NCBI GenBank assembly: GCA_944990035.1
Contig: CALYLX010000141.1
Coordinates: 1-64,000, forward strand
DNA from: Clitopilus passeckerianus
Lineage: Eukaryota; Basidiomycota; Agaricomycetes; Agaricales; Entolomataceae
Direction of reading: 5' to 3'
Length of the DNA stretch: 64,000 nt
Numbering within the stretch: position 1 is the stretch's first letter; each line of letters begins with the position of its first letter. Of the stretch, positions 35,210 to 46,553 are shown piece after piece. Made by a program: the position numbers and the translations under genes. The notes under the pieces are model-generated. The model was not told where the DNA came from and made no database searches. It saw only the letters and a program-made list of their open reading frames with translations.

Positions 35210-37713
35210 ATGGCGGCCCCGGGAGTTGATTTGGTCATTACGTTCAGAGCAACGGGTCAAAACCACCTCTCCAAGCAACAGATACGTCAAGCGACGACGA
35301 AGGCGGAGGAGCAGTATTCTAGGTTGATTGACACGCTCAGGAATGCCGGACTACGTGCATCTGGCAGAAGAGGAGAGGCATTGGGCCATCTCTTGGTCTT
35401 TGTATCTGGCCCCGAAGCCCTGGTTCGAGGACTTGTGAAACGAGAAAGGTTTGGCGTCTGTCGCCTTCCTTGGAGCTATACCTAATAAATGTACCAGGTT
35501 GTCCGACTTTCTATCCGGGCTGCCAACCATGCCTATCAGCTCAGACGCCGAGACCATGGCACTATCCGAGGCAGATCGCTTGCGTCTGGTACATGCCTAC
35601 ATCACCTGCATTCCCTCCGAGGGAGGTCTTGGAATTGTTCCCGGATCCGGGGAATGGGACCTTGTAGAATCTATCTTGATACTGCATGACAAGGAGTGGA
35701 ATGACGCCTGGGTTCACCACTGGACTCCCCGCGAAATTGCTTCTGTTAAGTTGAATGGAATCCGAGAACGAGTGAGCTTTTCGACCAGATCGAACACGAG
35801 GAAAGACGCTAATAATAAAATCCTAGTTTGGTGATGCTGTTGCACTGTACTTCGCATTCTTGTCAGCTTACACGAAGGCACTGGCATTCCCCGCTGGGAT
35901 AGGTGCCTTTTTCTACTTCTACGGCACACCTTACTCCCCTACCTATTCTTTCCTCGTGGCACTCTGGTCAATTGTGTTCGTGGAATGGTGGAGAGTCAGG
36001 GAGCGCCTTCTCTCCCTCCGCTTTGGGACCAGAGGTTCGTTCAAAGTGGAAAAACGTCGCGCCGACTACAAGACAGGAATCAAATGGTGGCAGCGGGAGC
36101 TCAGGATGCTGGCCAGTATACCAGCCCTCCTGCTCTTCGCTGGAGTTCTGGCCAGTCTCTTGACCGGAATTTTTGTCTTTGAAGCATTTGTGACCCATCT
36201 TTACACCGGACCGGGTGCTCAGTTCCTCGTGAGTCAAACTCAATCGTAGTATTGCAATACTTGATGTCTTATTTCTTGCATCACAGGGATTTAGCCCCAC
36301 AGTCCTCTTCATAGGAATTATCCCTCGGGTTCTGGCCCTTTGGACCAACGTTGCCAAAAAGCTCACAGCCTGGGAGAACCACTCACACCACTCCTCCCAT
36401 GCCGCCTCACTCACCCTCAAGACCTTCGCCCTCAGCGCGATCGTTGCCTACCTTGGACTCGGTCTCAGCGCATTCGTCTATGTTCCTTTCGGCGAGGCAT
36501 TGATGCAAATCATCCAAACGCAGCTATTCCACGGTACTGCCCATGGCATCGCCCAGCCTCTCAAAGGGGACAACAGCACCATGACGGACGGCATCAAAGC
36601 CGAAAATGTGACTGGACCCGCCAAAGGCGTCTGGGACATGGACACATCGCACGCAAGGATGAAATTGAATCCCGGCCGACTCAAGGACCAGATGTTTGCG
36701 TATACCGTTACGAACCAGGTCGTCAATACGTTTACTGAGGTTGGGCTGCCTTTCATCATTCGTGGTGGAACGAACCTCTTCAAGAAGGGAAACAGCGGCA
36801 ATGGCCACGACATTAATGGTTCTAAGAAAAAAGTCGTATTTGAGGATGAGAAGGAGAAGGGTGGAGTCGAGGAGAGGGAATTCTTGGAGGGTGTTAGAGC
36901 TGAGGCTGCTTTGCCAGAGTTCGATGTCTTCCAAGAATATAGCGAGATGGTGACTCAGTTTGGCTATGTTTCTCTATGGTCGACGATCTGGCCGTTAGCT
37001 CCTGGTATGTCACTAACCTTCTAGCCAAAAAGCATCTCCTAACCCTGCCCTTCTCCTTTGTAGTCATGGCCTTGTTCAACAACTTCTTGGAGCTCAGATC
37101 CGACGCGTTCAAAATGACAGTGCACCACCGTCGCCCAATTCCAGTCCGCACAGACACCATCGGTCCCTGGCTTAACGCTCTCACCTTCCTCTCTTGGCTC
37201 TCCGCCCTGACCAACTCCGCCCTCGTCTACCTCTTCTGCCCACGAAGCCACGTTCAATGCCCCGGCACCTCATCCACCAATGCCAAATTCCTCACCAAAG
37301 TGCACGAGCACCTGGTTTCCGCCTCAGGCGGACAAGCTGCCGATAGCGGTAGGGATGCCGAGCAAGGCGCGACCGCCCAGCTGCTTGTGATGAGCCTCCT
37401 CATAGCACTTGCAGCGAGTCATGGGTATATTCTGGTCAGGGTGATTGTGAGGCATCTTATCGAGAGGATGTTCTGGAAGAGGAGTAACGAGGTGAAGGGT
37501 TTGGAGGATAGGGAGAGAGACATTAAAGACAAGTTTATCAGGAGCACGTTGATTGCTCGAGGGGAGGAGAATCCTGGGAAGGCAATCAAGGAGATGAGAG
37601 ATGTTGTTCCTGGTGCAAAAGCAGCGAAGGCCCGGGATAGCCCTGAGGCTAACAGCTTCTGGGACAATGATGAGGGGCTGGAGGAGATCAGGAGGATTTC
37701 GAAGGAGGCGTAA
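35210..37713 (+). CDS. TMEM16/anoctamin family protein, probable lipid scramblase, 760 aa
   Basis: Exons 35210-35448, 35498-35771, 35827-36228, 36287-37004, 37064-37713; all phases agree. Family members in fungi include the calcium-activated scramblases afTMEM16 and nhTMEM16 and the yeast ER-plasma-membrane tether Ist2. The N-terminal cytosolic domain (about 1-170) starts 'VDLVITFRATG'. The entry to the membrane part is 'RFGDAVALYFAFLSAYTKAL', followed by about ten hydrophobic segments. Acidic residues expected in the calcium site are present: the Glu of 'VVNTFTEVGLPFI' (helix 6), 'EYSEMVTQFGYV' (helix 7) and 'NNFLELRSDAFK' (helix 8). Length is close to the fungal scramblases (about 735 aa). 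It lacks the long basic tail of Ist2. Calcium-dependent scrambling is thus likely but inferred. Confidence 0.9.
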
Positions 37714-38070
37714 TTCTGACCGATAGATACTTGGACTCTTATGATTCTTGGACTCGCACTATATGCTTTACGTTCAGCTTCAGTAGTGTACTAATTTCAT
37801 TTGTTCATATTAGCTTGTAATACATCGCATTCCATTTTGTGTTGGCACGGTCAGCCTGGCAGCGACATCTTGTTGCACGGACGTGGACGTGGTGACGCCT
37901 CCCTTGGTCTGACTTTCGACTTCCTCCCAGAATGCCAAGGCTGCGCTGGTCGATTGCCCCGATAAGATCAAATTGATCCGACTCATGTTATTCCGACGCT
38001 GCTCTGCTCCCCGAAGCCGACCTACTCTTTTTGGCGAACACCATGATTCCAGCTCTCCTTTCGTACGAGG
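37714..38070. other. Spacer after TMEM16 gene
   Basis: No gene seen. The 3' UTR of the TMEM16 gene ends here, before the duplicated hydrolase unit begins. Confidence 0.35.
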
Positions 38071-39087
38071 TATTTTGCTCGGCGACCGACTTCGGAAAAA
38101 CGAGACTTATGGTGCGCAGTAAAGTGCCAGCAGGTTGTCACTATGGATCCACCTCTCAAAGACGCCATTGCTGGTGAATGTGTTGCATGTACTGCCAATG
38201 AGATGCCGAACTTTTTCGAAACTCCAGCTGACGATGTCAGCGTACAACGAACTCTGTATTTTCCGAATCCGCAATGTGGCAGAAGTGTTCTTCCTGCTGT
38301 TGCATCTAGTCACCGTCTGACGCTGGAGTAGAGGTTTCCATCCGTTGTTGATGGTTTGACGGGAAAGCAGACCAAGCACCTGGGGGCAATGTTAACTCCT
38401 CACTTCCTGACAGTAAAAGTCAACGCATCTCCTGGAGATCTCTCCAGACGCTGTACACCAATACCCAATCCAACTCATCACAGAGCCTAAGTTAGAACAG
38501 GCCATATCGTGCAGACCGGACCGTTTCACCTGCCAAAGGCTTTACGCTGTCCTCGATTCGGCTAATGACCTGTCAAACGCTTCGGGGCAGTATCTCAACA
38601 ATACAACGTCAACGTTTTTCAATCGAAGCAGCCTTGAACTCTAATTGCTTCCCAAGCATCGTTGAGCAGCCAAATCCTCTGTGACATGGCTTCAAGCTTA
38701 CACCGACGTATCCTTATTCTCGTTCTCATAGAACGCAAAGAAAATGTGTTAGTAATAGTAATTGTCTACTATTCTTTTGCACATTCCCACCAATATTCCT
38801 AATACATTCATTTGTCTTGGCACCATTAATTTAGGTTCTAACCTACGGACCAAGGGTACAGCTGCCGTTGTCCTTACGAAGGTTGACAGGCAGAGTTTTC
38901 CCCGACGTGTGTCAGCGTATCCCATCCATCATCGGAAAAGGAGGATAACTCACAGTTCTCCCCAGTATGCGCCTTTGGTGTAGGCATCTGCTGAATCCGT
39001 TAATGTTCACGGGCAATTAACGTCCACACACATTCCCGATTCTCATCCAGAGTCGCATAGCGGTGAATATGGCGCTACCTCTTCTGG

Positions 39088-39093
39088 TATAAA
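39088..39093 (+). promoter_or_regulatory. TATA box, hydrolase copy 1
   Basis: TATAAA lies 110 nt before the ATG in the context GGTATAAAGGCC. The same context is kept 95 nt before the ATG of copy 2, which supports a functional element. Confidence 0.65.
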
Positions 39094-39197
39094 GGCCATC
39101 GTCGTGAGTGCCATATCCAACATCCCCTCCTCATCAAATCTCTTCTAGAGTTATCTCCTCCTCATCTATTTATCTCTTTAGGGATTTGATTGTCACC

Positions 39198-41353
39198 ATG
39201 CAACTTAGAGCATTACTCGCCTTGGTTCCTTCCTACCTCCTCTGGGCCTCCTTGGTTCCAGCAGCACTCGCAGCACCTGCAAGCTCTACCGACAACAAGA
39301 AGGATTACACCATCCTTGACCAGGAAACCGATGACTTTGTCAATAAAGTCCTCGCCGACTGGAAGTCTCCTGGTGGTGTTGCCATCGCCTTCGTCCGAAG
39401 GGACGAAACTGGCAAATGGGTCGACATCGAGACGAAGGGTTACGGCAGAGCTACTGCTGATGGCAAGAAGATGACCGACAGGTCTACCTTCAACATCGGC
39501 TCCAACTCTAAGGTTTGTGATTCAGTACGTTTTCTGCACGCTGTTTACTTACGGTTGATTTTTCATAGTTGTTCAACATTGTGGCTAACGGCATTCTCAT
39601 CCACAACGAGACTTTGACTCCCCAAATTGACTGGACCACCAAGATCAAGGACATCATCCCTCAGTTCAATTTGACGGATCAAGTGGCTGCTACCGAGTCC
39701 AACATCCTTGATCTTGCTACCCATCGCACTGGCTACCCACTTCATGACTTCAGCTACAAGTATTCAGACACCGTTGAGGAAGTCGTAAGTGATACCGTCG
39801 CTATGCTCTTCGTCAATGCCTCATTTTGTTTTACAGATCGGAAAAATTCAATATCTTCGTCAGTCGGCCGAGTTCCGCGACATCTGGCAGTACAACAACA
39901 ACATGTACACCACGCTCTCGTACATCATCCCCAAGCTCACCGGCATTCCATTTGCCCGTTACGTCAAGGAGAACGTATTCGACAAGCTTGATATGACGCA
40001 TTCGACCTACTCCTACCAGCTCGCTAACTCGCACGGTCAGCGAGCTGATGGAATGGTTCGTGAGGGCATCAATGCGTATGCCGATGCTTTTGCCGGAAAA
40101 CCAAGAGCTGCTCAATACTGGACGGCTACCTCTGGTGGCGAGGACGGTAGTGGTGGGTTATATTTAGAACTTATACATCAACAATTATTCACCAACTCAT
40201 CTATAGTTCTCGCTGGTGCTGGAGGGGTGATCACCAGCGCAGTGGACATGGCTCAATGGCTCCGCACACTTCTCAATGACGGAAGGCACCCGGATACCAA
40301 TGAAACCGTCATCCCCGAAGGTGTCCTCAGCAAGATCGCCACGGCTATCTCGATTCAGGAAGGAAACCCGTAAGTACATTTACCTCGTATATTCCTTTCT
40401 GGTCTGATTAATTTCCTCCAGTGAATGGCCTGAGTACTCCTCTATCATCTACGGTGCTGCTCAGCTGCAAATCACTTACCGCGGTCACCTCATCATCGAA
40501 CACGGTGGATTCATTCGTGGCTTCAACACTCAGATCTCACGCCTCCCCAACGACAACTTCGGTGTCTCCGTCCTCACCAACGATGGCGAATACGGCAAGA
40601 CCATCGGCGAGATCATCAAAAACCACGTCATTGACAAGGTCCTCGACCTTGATCCCATCGACTGGAACACACGCTGGATCGAGAAACGCTCGGTTCCTCC
40701 CACTCCCGCTACCCCTCGCCCTGAAAATGCCACTCTCCCAAGCGCCGACTTCACCGACTTTGCCGGTGTTTGGAACAATCCTGGCTACTACGATTTGGAG
40801 CTTTGCCTCGTCCAGCCGGTCAACCCCAACCCAAGCGAGTACTGCAAGGGACTCCAATCCAACTTGACCACCGTCCTCCCTGGCGGTGTCCGCCCCGACA
40901 TTCCTACCCTCTATGGTGCCGTCGACTCTCCCTGGTTCTCTCACATCCGTGTTGAGCACTTCAATGCCGACCTCTGGAACGTCTCTCTTCTTATCTCCAC
41001 TGTACGTTCCTATCTTCAATTATACAACTACCGCATACTTATGAACCTCCCTCTTTTAGCCCACCAACGACCCCTCGGAACCATTCTGGACTTACAACGA
41101 CAAGTCCAAGAGCGATAACTTGATGATTGCTGAGACCGAGGTCGTCGAGGGCAAGTTCTTCATGGGTATGGCTGGCTTCTGGGCTGGTCTCTGGGATGGT
41201 GCATCTGCCGGTGTTCCCAAGCCCATCGGTGACACTATTCAAGCTCGTGCTGAGGTCTACTGGAACAAGATCTCGGGCGGCAGCGATGCCCCTGCCTCTG
41301 ACGATGCCGATGCTGATGCCGACGCCGATGCCGATAGCACTGAGGATAACTAG
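39198..41353 (+). CDS. Secreted serine hydrolase, beta-lactamase/transpeptidase-like, copy 1 (627 aa)
   Basis: Exons 39198-39512, 39569-39784, 39837-40152, 40207-40369, 40422-41001, 41060-41353. The start MQLRALLALV is a signal peptide that ends after 'AALA'. The class C beta-lactamase/PBP4* fold follows: the nucleophile motif S-x-x-K is SNSK (Ser102, Lys105), the Y-x-N motif is Tyr196-Asn-Asn198, and the third motif is HGG (364-366). In fungi this fold serves esterases, peptidases and acyltransferases; substrate cannot be told. A second beta-rich domain (about 420-600) follows, then an acidic tail of Asp-Ala repeats. Several N-glycosylation sequons occur (for example NLT, NET, NAT, NVS). Intron 1 falls exactly after the catalytic Lys codon. 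Exon 5 shares a 488-bp identical tract with copy 2. Confidence 0.9.
41275..41340 (+). repeat. GCCGATGCTGAT-type hexamer run (Asp-Ala tail)
   Basis: Imperfect GATGCC/GACGCC hexamers code for alternating Asp and Ala at the hydrolase C-terminus. Copy 2 has a longer, interrupted version at about 45253-45350. Replication slippage is the likely source of the length difference. Confidence 0.7.
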
Positions 41354-43057
41354 TATGCTACCAACAAGGGGTTGGAGCCAAGGACGATAAAATTTTATTT
41401 ATTTTCGCAATGTCTAGAACTAGTGTACAGTATGTTTACGCTGTAAAAAGGTCAATCCTGCAATATTTATTTATCTATTCTCATCTTGTCGCCTGTCTTG
41501 ATCGAACATACTCAACACTGAACGGATTTGCTTCAGGAAGGAATGAATGCGTCTATATATAAGCTCAAGCACTTTATGCGTAGTGTCGTCCCGTCGGCCT
41601 CTGGTGCAGTCAAAAGCAGACGGTTTGCGCAATGGTGAAGTCTCGGAACCTCGACGTAGCCTAGGCTATGTAGGTTTTTTGTGGAGTGTAAACGAAGATT
41701 AAACGCCTAGTAGTCGTCGGGTGAATCACGGCGAATAAAACGCGTATTGAAGAGCTATAAGTACGTGAGTAACAACAGTTGACCTGGAGAGCTAGGCGTC
41801 AGGAGTCCTTTCAGTGACTCTGGAGTGCCGAAGCTTTGTGCCTAAGGGCCCTCCATTGACAACTTGATCAACCTGGATAACCCATAGACCGTGATTGACC
41901 CGAACGGGAGAACTTTTTTATTTCAAAGGGCGGAGAGCCTTTCAGCGAAGCTGGGACACAAAACTCAAATCATGAGTCGACCGTGGCCTTCGGGGCGGAG
42001 ATGCACCTGCCAGAGTTGCCGGGTTTAGGCTGGGTTTAGGGCAGGTTGGTTCTTTGGAACCTCCGGTTCACACAGATGCTTTGCTCGGTCACTGACCTCG
42101 GCCATACGACAGGACGCAGTAAACTGTCGGACATGTGTCACCGTGAATCCACCTCTCGAAGGCGCCATCGCTCGAGAATGCGTTGAATGTAGCGCTCGTG
42201 CCCCATCGAACTTGGGGAAAACGTTGACGATGTCAGCGGACAACGAACTCCGTCTGACTTCATACAACGGCGGAAACGTCCTGCTCGTGCCGTTACCGTA
42301 GCTCTTCAGCTGGATTCATTAACTTCATCTCAAGTTTCTGGCGGGGTTGGCCAAACAAGGCCCTATCGACAAATTGGATTATCGCCCCCTGACCGCCTGA
42401 GGAAAGGTCAACGCATCTGCTGATGATCCTGTAAACTGTACCCCATTCACATACAACAGTCGGTCAAAGTCTCTGGGGTAGACCATATCGAGAATACGGG
42501 GGTTTCACCTGCCAAAGCCATCGAGCTATCCTCGATTCGGCTAACGAACTGTCAAGCGCATCGGGGCAGGTTCTCGACAATGGAGCGCTGATGACCTTCA
42601 ATTGACGCAGGCTTGAACTACAACTCTCTGCAAGGACTCCTTGTAGATGTAAGTCTCTCTGTATGCATATTCATAATTATTCATTCCGTACTCACTCCCA
42701 CAAAACGTAGGGCAAAACACGCGGGCGAGCACCCTATATCCCTATGCCTGTCTGCTCATTGCCATCAACTTCTCCCAATACACCTTTGTCTTGGCGCGAT
42801 TAATTTTAGATTTTAACCTGCGGACCGAGAGTACTGCTGTTGTTGTCATTACAAACGTTGGCAGTCTGAGTTTGCCCCGACGTGTGTCAGGACGTGGCCC
42901 ACCCATCATCGGAAAAGGTCAACTCACTGCTCTCCCCGGCATGCAACTTGGCTGTAGCTATTCTCTGAATCTGTCGAATCTACGGGCAAGTAACGCCCAC
43001 TTGTATTGCCGACTGTCAACTCTCTCGTAGAGGTGGCTATGGCGCAAAAGCTTTCCG

Positions 43058-43063
43058 GTATAA
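43058..43063 (+). promoter_or_regulatory. TATA box, hydrolase copy 2
   Basis: TATAAA in the context GGTATAAAAGCC, 95 nt before the ATG, matching the element upstream of copy 1. Confidence 0.65.
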
Positions 43064-43152
43064 AAGCCTTCGTCGTAGGTCCCTTGTTCTACATCCTCTG
43101 TTCCTGTTCTCTTTTATCTATTTAGAGTCATTCATAGATATTCCTTTCTGCC

Positions 43153-45362
43153 ATGCAACTCAAAGCGTTACTCGCATTGGTGCCTTCCTACCTCCTCTGG
43201 ACCTCTCTGATCCAGGGAGCCCTGGCAGCTCCAGCCGCCATTACCGATGACAAAGCGGCATACACCGTCCTCGACCAGGAAACCGATGACTTCGTCAACA
43301 AGGTCCTCGCCGACTGGAAGTCTCCTGGTGGTGTTGCCATCGCTTTCGTGCGAAGGGACGAAACTGGCAAATGGGTCGACATCGAGACTAAGGGCTATGG
43401 CAGAGCCACTGCCGATGGCAAGAAGATGACCGACAGGTCTACCTTCAACATTGGTTCCAACTCCAAGGTTTGTCATTGAAACCATTTTCTGTGCACTGAT
43501 TTCTTACAACCTTCGTAGTTGTTTAACATTGTGGCTAACGGCATCCTCATCCACAACGAGACGCTGACACCTCAAATCGACTGGACTACCAAGATCAAGG
43601 ACATCATCCCTCAGTTCAACTTGACGGATCAAGTGGCTGCTACCGAGTCCAACATCCTTGATCTTGCTACCCATCGCACTGGCTACCCCCTCCATGACTT
43701 CAGCTACAGGTACTCAGATACTGTTGAGGAAGTTGTATGTATTACCTTCTCTCTTCTCATCTTCAATTTCTCAGTTTGCTTTTCAGATCGGCAAAATCCA
43801 GTACCTTCGTCAGTCGGCCGAGTTCCGCGACATCTGGCAGTACAACAACAACATGTACACCACGCTCTCGTACATCATCCCCAAGCTCACTGGTATTCCC
43901 TTCGCCCGTTACGTCAAGGAGAACGTCTTCGACAAACTCAACATGACGCACTCCACTTACTCGTATCAGCTTGCCAACTCGCTCGGTCAGCGAGCCGATG
44001 GAATGGTCCGCGAAGGCATTAACGCATATGCCGATGCTTTTGCTGGAAAGCCAAGAGCTGCTCAATACTGGACTGCTACCACGGGCGGGGAGGACGGCAG
44101 TGGTAAGTCGCCTCCGGGATCTCAGACACAGGAATCATTCTTACCTACTTTACTCAGTTCTCTCCGGTGCTGGAGGCGTGATCACCAGCGCAGTGGACAT
44201 GGCTCAATGGCTCCGCACACTACTCAATGACGGAAGGCACCCGGATACCAACGAAACTGTCATTCCTGAAGGTGTTTTGAGTAAGATCGCCACAGCCATT
44301 AGCATTCAGGAGGGTAACCCGTGAGTCTCAACCCTTCTCTTCATTCTTTTCCTTACTGATGATCGCGTTTCTTTCAGCGAATGGCCTGAATACTCCTCCA
44401 TCATCTACGGTGCTGCTCAACTTCAAATCACCTACCGTGGTCACCTCATCATCGAGCACGGTGGATTCATTCGTGGCTTCAACACTCAGATCTCACGCCT
44501 CCCCAACGACAACTTCGGTGTCTCCGTCCTCACCAACGATGGCGAATACGGCAAGACCATCGGCGAGATCATCAAAAACCACGTCATTGACAAGGTCCTC
44601 GACCTTGATCCCATCGACTGGAACACACGCTGGATCGAGAAACGCTCGGTTCCTCCCACTCCCGCTACCCCTCGCCCTGAAAATGCCACTCTCCCAAGCG
44701 CCGACTTCACCGACTTTGCCGGTGTTTGGAACAATCCTGGCTACTACGATTTGGAGCTTTGCCTCGTCCAGCCGGTCAACCCCAACCCAAGCGAGTACTG
44801 CAAGGGACTCCAATCCAACTTGACCACCGTCCTCCCTGGCGGTGTCCGCCCCGACATTCCTACCCTCTATGGTGCCGTCGACTCTCCCTGGTTCTCTCAC
44901 ATCCGTGTTGAGCACTTCAATGCCGACCTCTGGAACGTCTCTCTCCTCATCTCTACTGTATGTTCCTATCTTCACCCTACCATTCCAATGTACTTATGAA
45001 CCTCCCTCTTTTAGCCCACCAACGACCCCTCTGAGCCATTCTGGACCTACAATGACAAGTCCAAGAGCGACAACTTGATGATTGCTGAGACCGAGGTCGT
45101 CGAGGGTCAATTCTTCATGGGTATGGCTGGCTTCTGGGCTGGTCTTTGGGACGGTGCATCTGCTGGTGTTCCCAAGCCCATTGGTGACACTGTCCAAGCT
45201 CGTGCTGAGGTCTACTGGAACAAGGTCACCAACGGCAGTGACACCTCTGCCTCCCCCGACGCTGATGCTCAGAAGGATGCTGATACGGACGCTCCTCCCG
45301 ATGCTGATGCCGACGCCAACGCCGATAACGACACCAACGCTGATGCTGAAGAGGACAACTAA
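43153..45362 (+). CDS. Secreted serine hydrolase, beta-lactamase/transpeptidase-like, copy 2 (645 aa)
   Basis: Exons 43153-43467, 43519-43734, 43787-44102, 44158-44320, 44378-44957, 45015-45362. The first five exons have exactly the same lengths as those of copy 1. Signal peptide MQLKALLALV... up to about 'GALA'. The SNSK nucleophile motif, the Tyr-Asn-Asn motif and HGG are all at the same positions as in copy 1, so both copies should be active. Differences cluster in the signal peptide region, the first residues of the mature protein and the C-terminal acidic tail, which is about 18 residues longer here with extra Pro, Lys and Asn among Asp-Ala repeats. Intron sequences differ much more than the exons. 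Substrate unknown. Confidence 0.9.
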
Positions 45363-46553
45363 TCAGTAACTGTGGACAAAAACGAGGTTTCATCCAAGGA
45401 CATTTGAAAGCTATTATTCTTAATTTCTCTAACTACCACTCGCAATTCAAAGCACACTTTGTCGTATTTATTTATTTATTCATCTAGTTATTCATTCGCG
45501 TCTTATCGTTTCTCCCGGCCAATAAATCTCTCTTTTTTTGACACCATCGAACAGTCCTGCCTCTAATCTGACTTGGATCTTGCATCAGGGTGACTCCTAA
45601 TTGCAACACGTTAAGAGGGAGTCCTTAGATCCCGTGCAGAGAGGCAGAGACTATAGTGCTGCAACCTCATTGTTGCAATGTTATCGCTTGAAAGCTCCAA
45701 GGTGACGTGAGGGTCCTGGGCGGCGCATTAAAGCAAGCTCCGGGGTATGACCACAGCCGTTTTAACTTACAGGTTGTCGTAACTGTCCCTGATATTTTAC
45801 GTGTGCAGGTACGAAATATAAATTGCAGTGAACATATGGTCCTGAAGCGAGGTCCAGATTTCCGAAACTTCAGTACAGATATACACAAAGAGGTGAGTGA
45901 TCTGGCTAATTGCCCTCAGATACTTCACATCATGTGCGTCCAAAAATAGCTGGAATTGACAGCAAATTCAAGCTAAGTATCAACTCCTCAAAACGTCCTG
46001 GGGCACGAGAGACTTGGAGAGCGTCGAATCACTCTGAGTTGTTGTTGTTTTTGTTGAGTGATCGCTTGCAAACCTTTAACCTTACTAATAACTGGTCAAT
46101 GCACGTGATGATCGATGATTACGTGAGCGATATACAACTTGACAAAGCTCAAAGCGGCACCATCGATCATCGATCATCAGTAGCATTAACTTGAATATCA
46201 TGGACCTGCTATCTTCTCTCTGCCTTCCTTGCAGTAAATGCCTTCTTAGCTTCATTGAAATCTGTACGACTTCAAGGGTAGGTTGGCTCTTTTCGATGAC
46301 AAGGAATGAGGATTCCGATCTGTGGGGATGACAAGGACATCGGTGGCATTCTCGTCTCACACTCGATCACAAGGAGGATATAGCTTTGAAAGTTCCCAGC
46401 CTCCCGGGTTACATTCCGTTAGGCGCCGTCGCTATGCTTGCCCACGAGGCATTACTTGTTTCAAGGATGCACTGAAGCCAAACTACCTCAAACAATCACA
46501 TTCCCTCACTGCCCGCTTCCTTGCTCTGAATAATTCGAAGAAGGAGCGTGAAG
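45363..46553. other. Spacer between hydrolase copy 2 and kinase 1
   Basis: No supported gene. The first 250 bp are the hydrolase 3' flank, part of which recurs at about 48890-49080. The last 130 bp (around 46430-46500) resemble the region upstream of the second kinase (around 51970-52030). Confidence 0.5.

Larger units (their letters stand above)
38071..41470. repeat. Tandem duplication unit 1 (hydrolase copy 1 and its flanks)
   Basis: The unit matches the one at about 42080-45480 in order. Shared upstream landmarks are 'GCTCGG..ACCGAC..CGG' near 38076 against 42084 and the 'TCCACCTCTC.AA.G.CGCCAT' block near 38147 against 42148. A TATA box, the whole gene and the T/A-rich 3' end with repeated TTTATTTA follow in both. 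Offset between start codons is 3955 bp. Boundaries are approximate, judged by eye. Confidence 0.75.
42080..45480. repeat. Tandem duplication unit 2 (hydrolase copy 2 and its flanks)
   Basis: Second copy of the unit at about 38071-41470. The non-coding flanks are far more diverged than the gene. The spacer between units, about 41480-42080, holds no supported gene. Confidence 0.75.

Noticed and set aside
40537..41019. Minus-strand 160-codon frames repeated in both hydrolases (also 44493-44975)
   Set aside because: They mirror the identical exon 5 tract; conservation comes from the plus-strand gene.
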